Source of the DNA: Puniceicoccales bacterium
Lineage (GTDB): Bacteria; Verrucomicrobiota; Verrucomicrobiia; Opitutales; UBA953
Direction of reading: 5' to 3'
Length of the DNA stretch: 25,791 bases
NCBI GenBank assembly: GCA_031284845.1
Contig: JAITXH010000004.1
Location: forward strand, 1 to 25,791
The notes under the pieces: generated by a model
What the model saw: only the letters and a program-made list of their open reading frames with translations
The model's database searches: none
Told to the model about the DNA's origin: nothing
Shown here: in pieces, positions 23,343 to 25,791 of the stretch
Layout: each line of letters opens with the position of its first letter
Position numbering within the stretch: position 1 is the stretch's first letter
Program-made: the position numbers and the translations under genes

Positions 23343-24260
23343 TCAGTTTTTCCCTGCTTTCACAAAAAAACGCACCAGTGCATCGAGAGAGTTTTCATCC
23401 GTCCCGACGACAATGCGCGACGTGGAATCGGGAAAAAGCATACGCCAGGCAGCTTCGCGGTTTGCCCGCCAGCGTGCATGCGCAGCGCGTTCGCCGGCTG
23501 AGTTTTCCAATGTGACGAGCCGCCCCGTTACAGGATCGTAGGCCGAAATTTGACCACCGCCAAGGCTCGCAGGCAAGGCACGGTCCCAAGGGTCATCCAC
23601 GCGGAAGCCAAGCGCTTGAAATCGCCCTCGGATGACAGGCCAGCCCTCCGGCGCAGGGCGCGGGGCGAAGTCGCCAAGCCATACAAGGATACTGTGGCGC
23701 GGAGCAATGCGCCGGATCTGTTTCCAGGGAATGTCCGCGTGCGCAGTTTCCGCAAGCGGAGGCGCTGGTGCCCCAAACAGCCGCGCAGCCGCGTGGTGGA
23801 TGGCCCCTCGCCCTCGCACCGGCGGCTGAACGACACACCCTTGCGGAGTGGCATGGACAAAGCCAACGCGGTCCCGGTTTACCGCCCCGAGCAGCATCAG
23901 CAAACCCGCAAGCTCCAGCAGCGTCCCGCGCCGCGATTGCGCCCCGGAGCCAAACTGCAAGCTGGGCGTATCCTCAAAGACGACGAGCACGGTCACCTCA
24001 CGTTCCTCCACAAACTTCTTGCGATACGGCTCACCAAGACGTGCGGTGACGTTCCAGTCTATATCGCGCACATCGTCGCCAAATTCGTATTTGACGACTT
24101 GGTCAAACTCCATGCCGCGCCCGCGAAACGCAGAGCGGTATTCACCCCCAAGCGCATTTTCGACAGCGCCGCGCACGCGCCATTCCAGCCGGCGCAAAAG
24201 CGCGAGCGGAGCAAAAGGAAGCGGAGAAGGAGAGCCAGGCTGCATAAGGCGGACGCTCAC
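23343..24260 (-). CDS. DUF58 protein paired with MoxR, degenerate MIDAS-like motif
   Basis: A 305-residue protein. The DUF58 block lies at about 43-84 (SAFRGRGMEF, then YEFGDDVRDIDWNVTARLGEPYRKKF). The following strand reads VLVVFEDTPSLQFG at 91-104. The usual Asp-x-Ser-x-Ser pattern is replaced by Glu-Asp-Thr-Pro-Ser, so metal binding is doubtful. The GTG start overlaps the MoxR stop by 4 nt (GTGA), which fixes the start and shows coupled translation. MoxR-DUF58 pairs are widespread and are thought to act in chaperone-like assembly or envelope stress; a specific client is not visible here. BatA/BatB-type vWA genes that often follow are absent, since the next gene is convergent GH97. Confidence 0.9.
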   Translation of the reverse strand: MSVRLMQPGSPSPLPFAPLALLRRLEWRVRGAVENALGGEYRSAFRGRGMEFDQVVKYEFGDDVRDIDWNVTARLGEPYRKKFVEEREVTVLVVFEDTPSLQFGSGAQSRRGTLLELAGLLMLLGAVNRDRVGFVHATPQGCVVQPPVRGRGAIHHAAARLFGAPAPPLAETAHADIPWKQIRRIAPRHSILVWLGDFAPRPAPEGWPVIRGRFQALGFRVDDPWDRALPASLGGGQISAYDPVTGRLVTLENSAGERAAHARWRANREAAWRMLFPDSTSRIVVGTDENSLDALVRFFVKAGKN

Positions 24261-25222
24261 GCATTCGGGATTTCCGTAGTCTTCAAAAGCTGCGCGACAA
24301 TCGCGTCGGCAGTGACCTCATCCGCCTCGGCCTCATAGGTCAACCCGATGCGGTGGCGCAGGACATCGGGTGCGATTTCCTGGATGATTTGCGGCGAGAG
24401 AAAATCCGCCCCACGCAACCAGGCCAACGCCCGTCCGGCCTGATAAAGCGCTAGCGACGCACGCGGCGACGCCCCGAAATTGACGAGCCGCGATGCCCCC
24501 TTGGCGACAGGCTGGGCAAGATCGCGCGAGGCACGCACAAGCGCGAGGATGTAGTTTTGCACAGCAGGAGCCACATGCACCTGCTCGACCGCATTGCGCA
24601 ACGAAAGCAGTTCCTGCCCGCTCGACACCGCTTGCAATACCGGCTGGCTGATTACGCCTCCCCACCGCGCCATCATCTGCGATTCTTCGAGAAGCGACGG
24701 ATAGCCGACGATGAGCTTGAAAAGAAAGCGGTCGGTTTGCGCCTCGGGCAGCGCGTAAGTGCCCTCCTGCTCGACAGGGTTTTGCGTGGCCATCACAAAA
24801 AACGGCCTGGGTAGGGTGTGCGTCTTGCCACCGAGCGTGACCTGCCGTTCCTGCATCGCCTCCAATAACGCGCTTTGCACCTTGGCCGGCGCACGGTTGA
24901 TTTCATCGGCGAGCACCAGATTGGCGAATATAGGCCCCTGGTGAGGCGTGAAGGCCCCGTCCTTAGGCGAAAAGACCATCGTGCCGACGACATCGCTGGG
25001 CAGCAAGTCAGGCGTGAATTGAATGCGCTCGAACTGGACGCCAAGCGCGGCGCCGAGCGATTTTACGAGCAGAGTTTTGGCCAGGCCAGGCATGCCCTCG
25101 AGGAGGACATGCCCATTGGCCAGCAAAGCCACAAGGAGACGTTCAACGACGGCATCCTGACCGATAACGGCTTTGCCGATTTCACTGCGCAATTTCTGCG
25201 ACCATAGAGAACCATTTGTCAT
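24257..25222 (-). CDS. MoxR-family AAA+ ATPase
   Basis: A 321-residue ATPase. Walker A is GMPGLAKT (43-50), Walker B LVLADE (102-107), sensor 1 ATQN (145-148) and the arginine-finger region AQTDRF (Arg165). FERIQFTPDLLPSDVVGT and EAMQERQVTL are family signatures. I chose the ATG at 25222: the longer frame to 25462 adds 80 residues with no family resemblance. The downstream DUF58 gene overlaps the stop by 4 nt. Confidence 0.95.
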   Translation of the reverse strand: MTNGSLWSQKLRSEIGKAVIGQDAVVERLLVALLANGHVLLEGMPGLAKTLLVKSLGAALGVQFERIQFTPDLLPSDVVGTMVFSPKDGAFTPHQGPIFANLVLADEINRAPAKVQSALLEAMQERQVTLGGKTHTLPRPFFVMATQNPVEQEGTYALPEAQTDRFLFKLIVGYPSLLEESQMMARWGGVISQPVLQAVSSGQELLSLRNAVEQVHVAPAVQNYILALVRASRDLAQPVAKGASRLVNFGASPRASLALYQAGRALAWLRGADFLSPQIIQEIAPDVLRHRIGLTYEAEADEVTADAIVAQLLKTTEIPNA

Positions 25223-25791
25223 ACTGGGAAAAGTGCTTTTGTTGTAGAGCGGCGGCACAAAGTCGAATTGTTTAACCAAAAAGGACAATTGATAGATGCC
25301 GGTAACTTGAGAAATCCACTCTGCCTCAACCGCTCGTTTCCGGTGAATCCCGCTTATTTGGAGAGAGAGAAAAGAGTGGTCGCTCCTCAGGTGACCAAAA
25401 AGTATCCCGCACCGGTCGCGCATGAGATACTCATCCCCATTGCCCTCACCGCTGCGCCGCAATGTCCGCCAATGCCCATTGCAAGGGGATTACAAGAGCA
25501 TGTAATTGATTTTTGGATACATATCCGGTCAAATATCACCCGTATCCCACGCGAGGGAATCCCGCCCGGAAAAAACCCACGCAGCAAAAAAAATAAAAAT
25601 ATTTCAAAAAACCACTTGACCAAAACCAAACCAAAACCATTGTGCGCCTCCCTCTTTCATGGAGACAGCCATTAAGGCCCAGCACCAATAACGCTGCCAT
25701 GCAAGAAGTTACGTTCTTTACAGATTCAGCGATAAACCAAACCGCATCAGAATTTTCCGGCGTTCAAAACTTTTTTCACTTTTTTTGAAAA
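25223..25791. other. Gene-poor right end of the window (569 bp)
   Basis: It should hold the MoxR promoter (minus strand). No strong promoter pair is clear. An AT-rich stretch 25583-25615 is followed by TTGACC (25617-25622) and a CCAAAA/CCAAA run (25621-25641), which could be part of a rightward promoter. A 29-codon reading frame at 25699-25788 starts with ATG and ends at a TGA just after a run of seven T. I cannot tell whether it is translated. Confidence 0.35.

Overview
The window looks like chromosomal DNA from a GC-rich Gram-negative bacterium, most plausibly a Verrucomicrobium near Opitutaceae. That placement is inferred from gene content and style: few genes have a Shine-Dalgarno sequence, intergenic regions carry many palindromes, a giant filamentous-haemagglutinin-like adhesin and a secreted Ig-domain protein are present, and there is a GH97 glycosidase. 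I see no rRNA, tRNA, integrase, transposase or CRISPR array.

Layout. (1) 1-2531: the 3' end of a very large beta-helix adhesin gene with 333-bp repeats. (2) 2564-2785: a compound palindromic block. (3) 2979-4674: a DUF58 protein and an AlkD-like DNA alkylation repair protein, with a terminator just upstream and a perfect 16-bp inverted repeat on either side. (4) 4742-5157: a second compound palindromic block with its own outer inverted repeat. (5) 10027-5278, minus strand: two half-size ABC exporters forming a probable heterodimer with one degenerate ATP site, then a SAM methyltransferase. (6) 16796-10343, minus strand: an SsuABC/TauABC-type importer (lipoprotein, ATPase, permease, with overlapping genes), a Bax-inhibitor-1 family membrane protein, then a YejA-like peptide-binding protein coupled to an OppD-like ATPase, with no permease genes nearby.

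(7) 17055-19541: a secreted protein with a beta-rich N-terminal region, a Thr-Pro-Asp-Gly repeat stalk, a Cys cluster, four Ig-like domains in an A-B-A-B order, a charged helical region and a Cys-Cys-Cys-Cys-Ile C-terminus. It is followed by a strong terminator. (8) 19726-21105: a CNNM/CBS/CorC-type membrane protein. (9) 21218-23206: a GH97 glycosidase with the retaining-type Asp signature. (10) 25222-23343, minus strand: a MoxR ATPase and a second DUF58 protein with overlapping ends.

The most unusual material is (a) the two mirror-image palindromic blocks, built to one plan from unrelated sequence; (b) the Ig protein with its tetra-cysteine end; (c) the contrast between an orphan DUF58 protein with an intact MIDAS-like motif and a MoxR-linked one with a degenerate motif; and (d) the exporter pair, in which both linkers look invaded by intergenic-type sequence. 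I do not see a clear, complete new defence or biosynthetic system. Genes 3-4, 7 and the palindromic blocks are the best candidates for undescribed biology.
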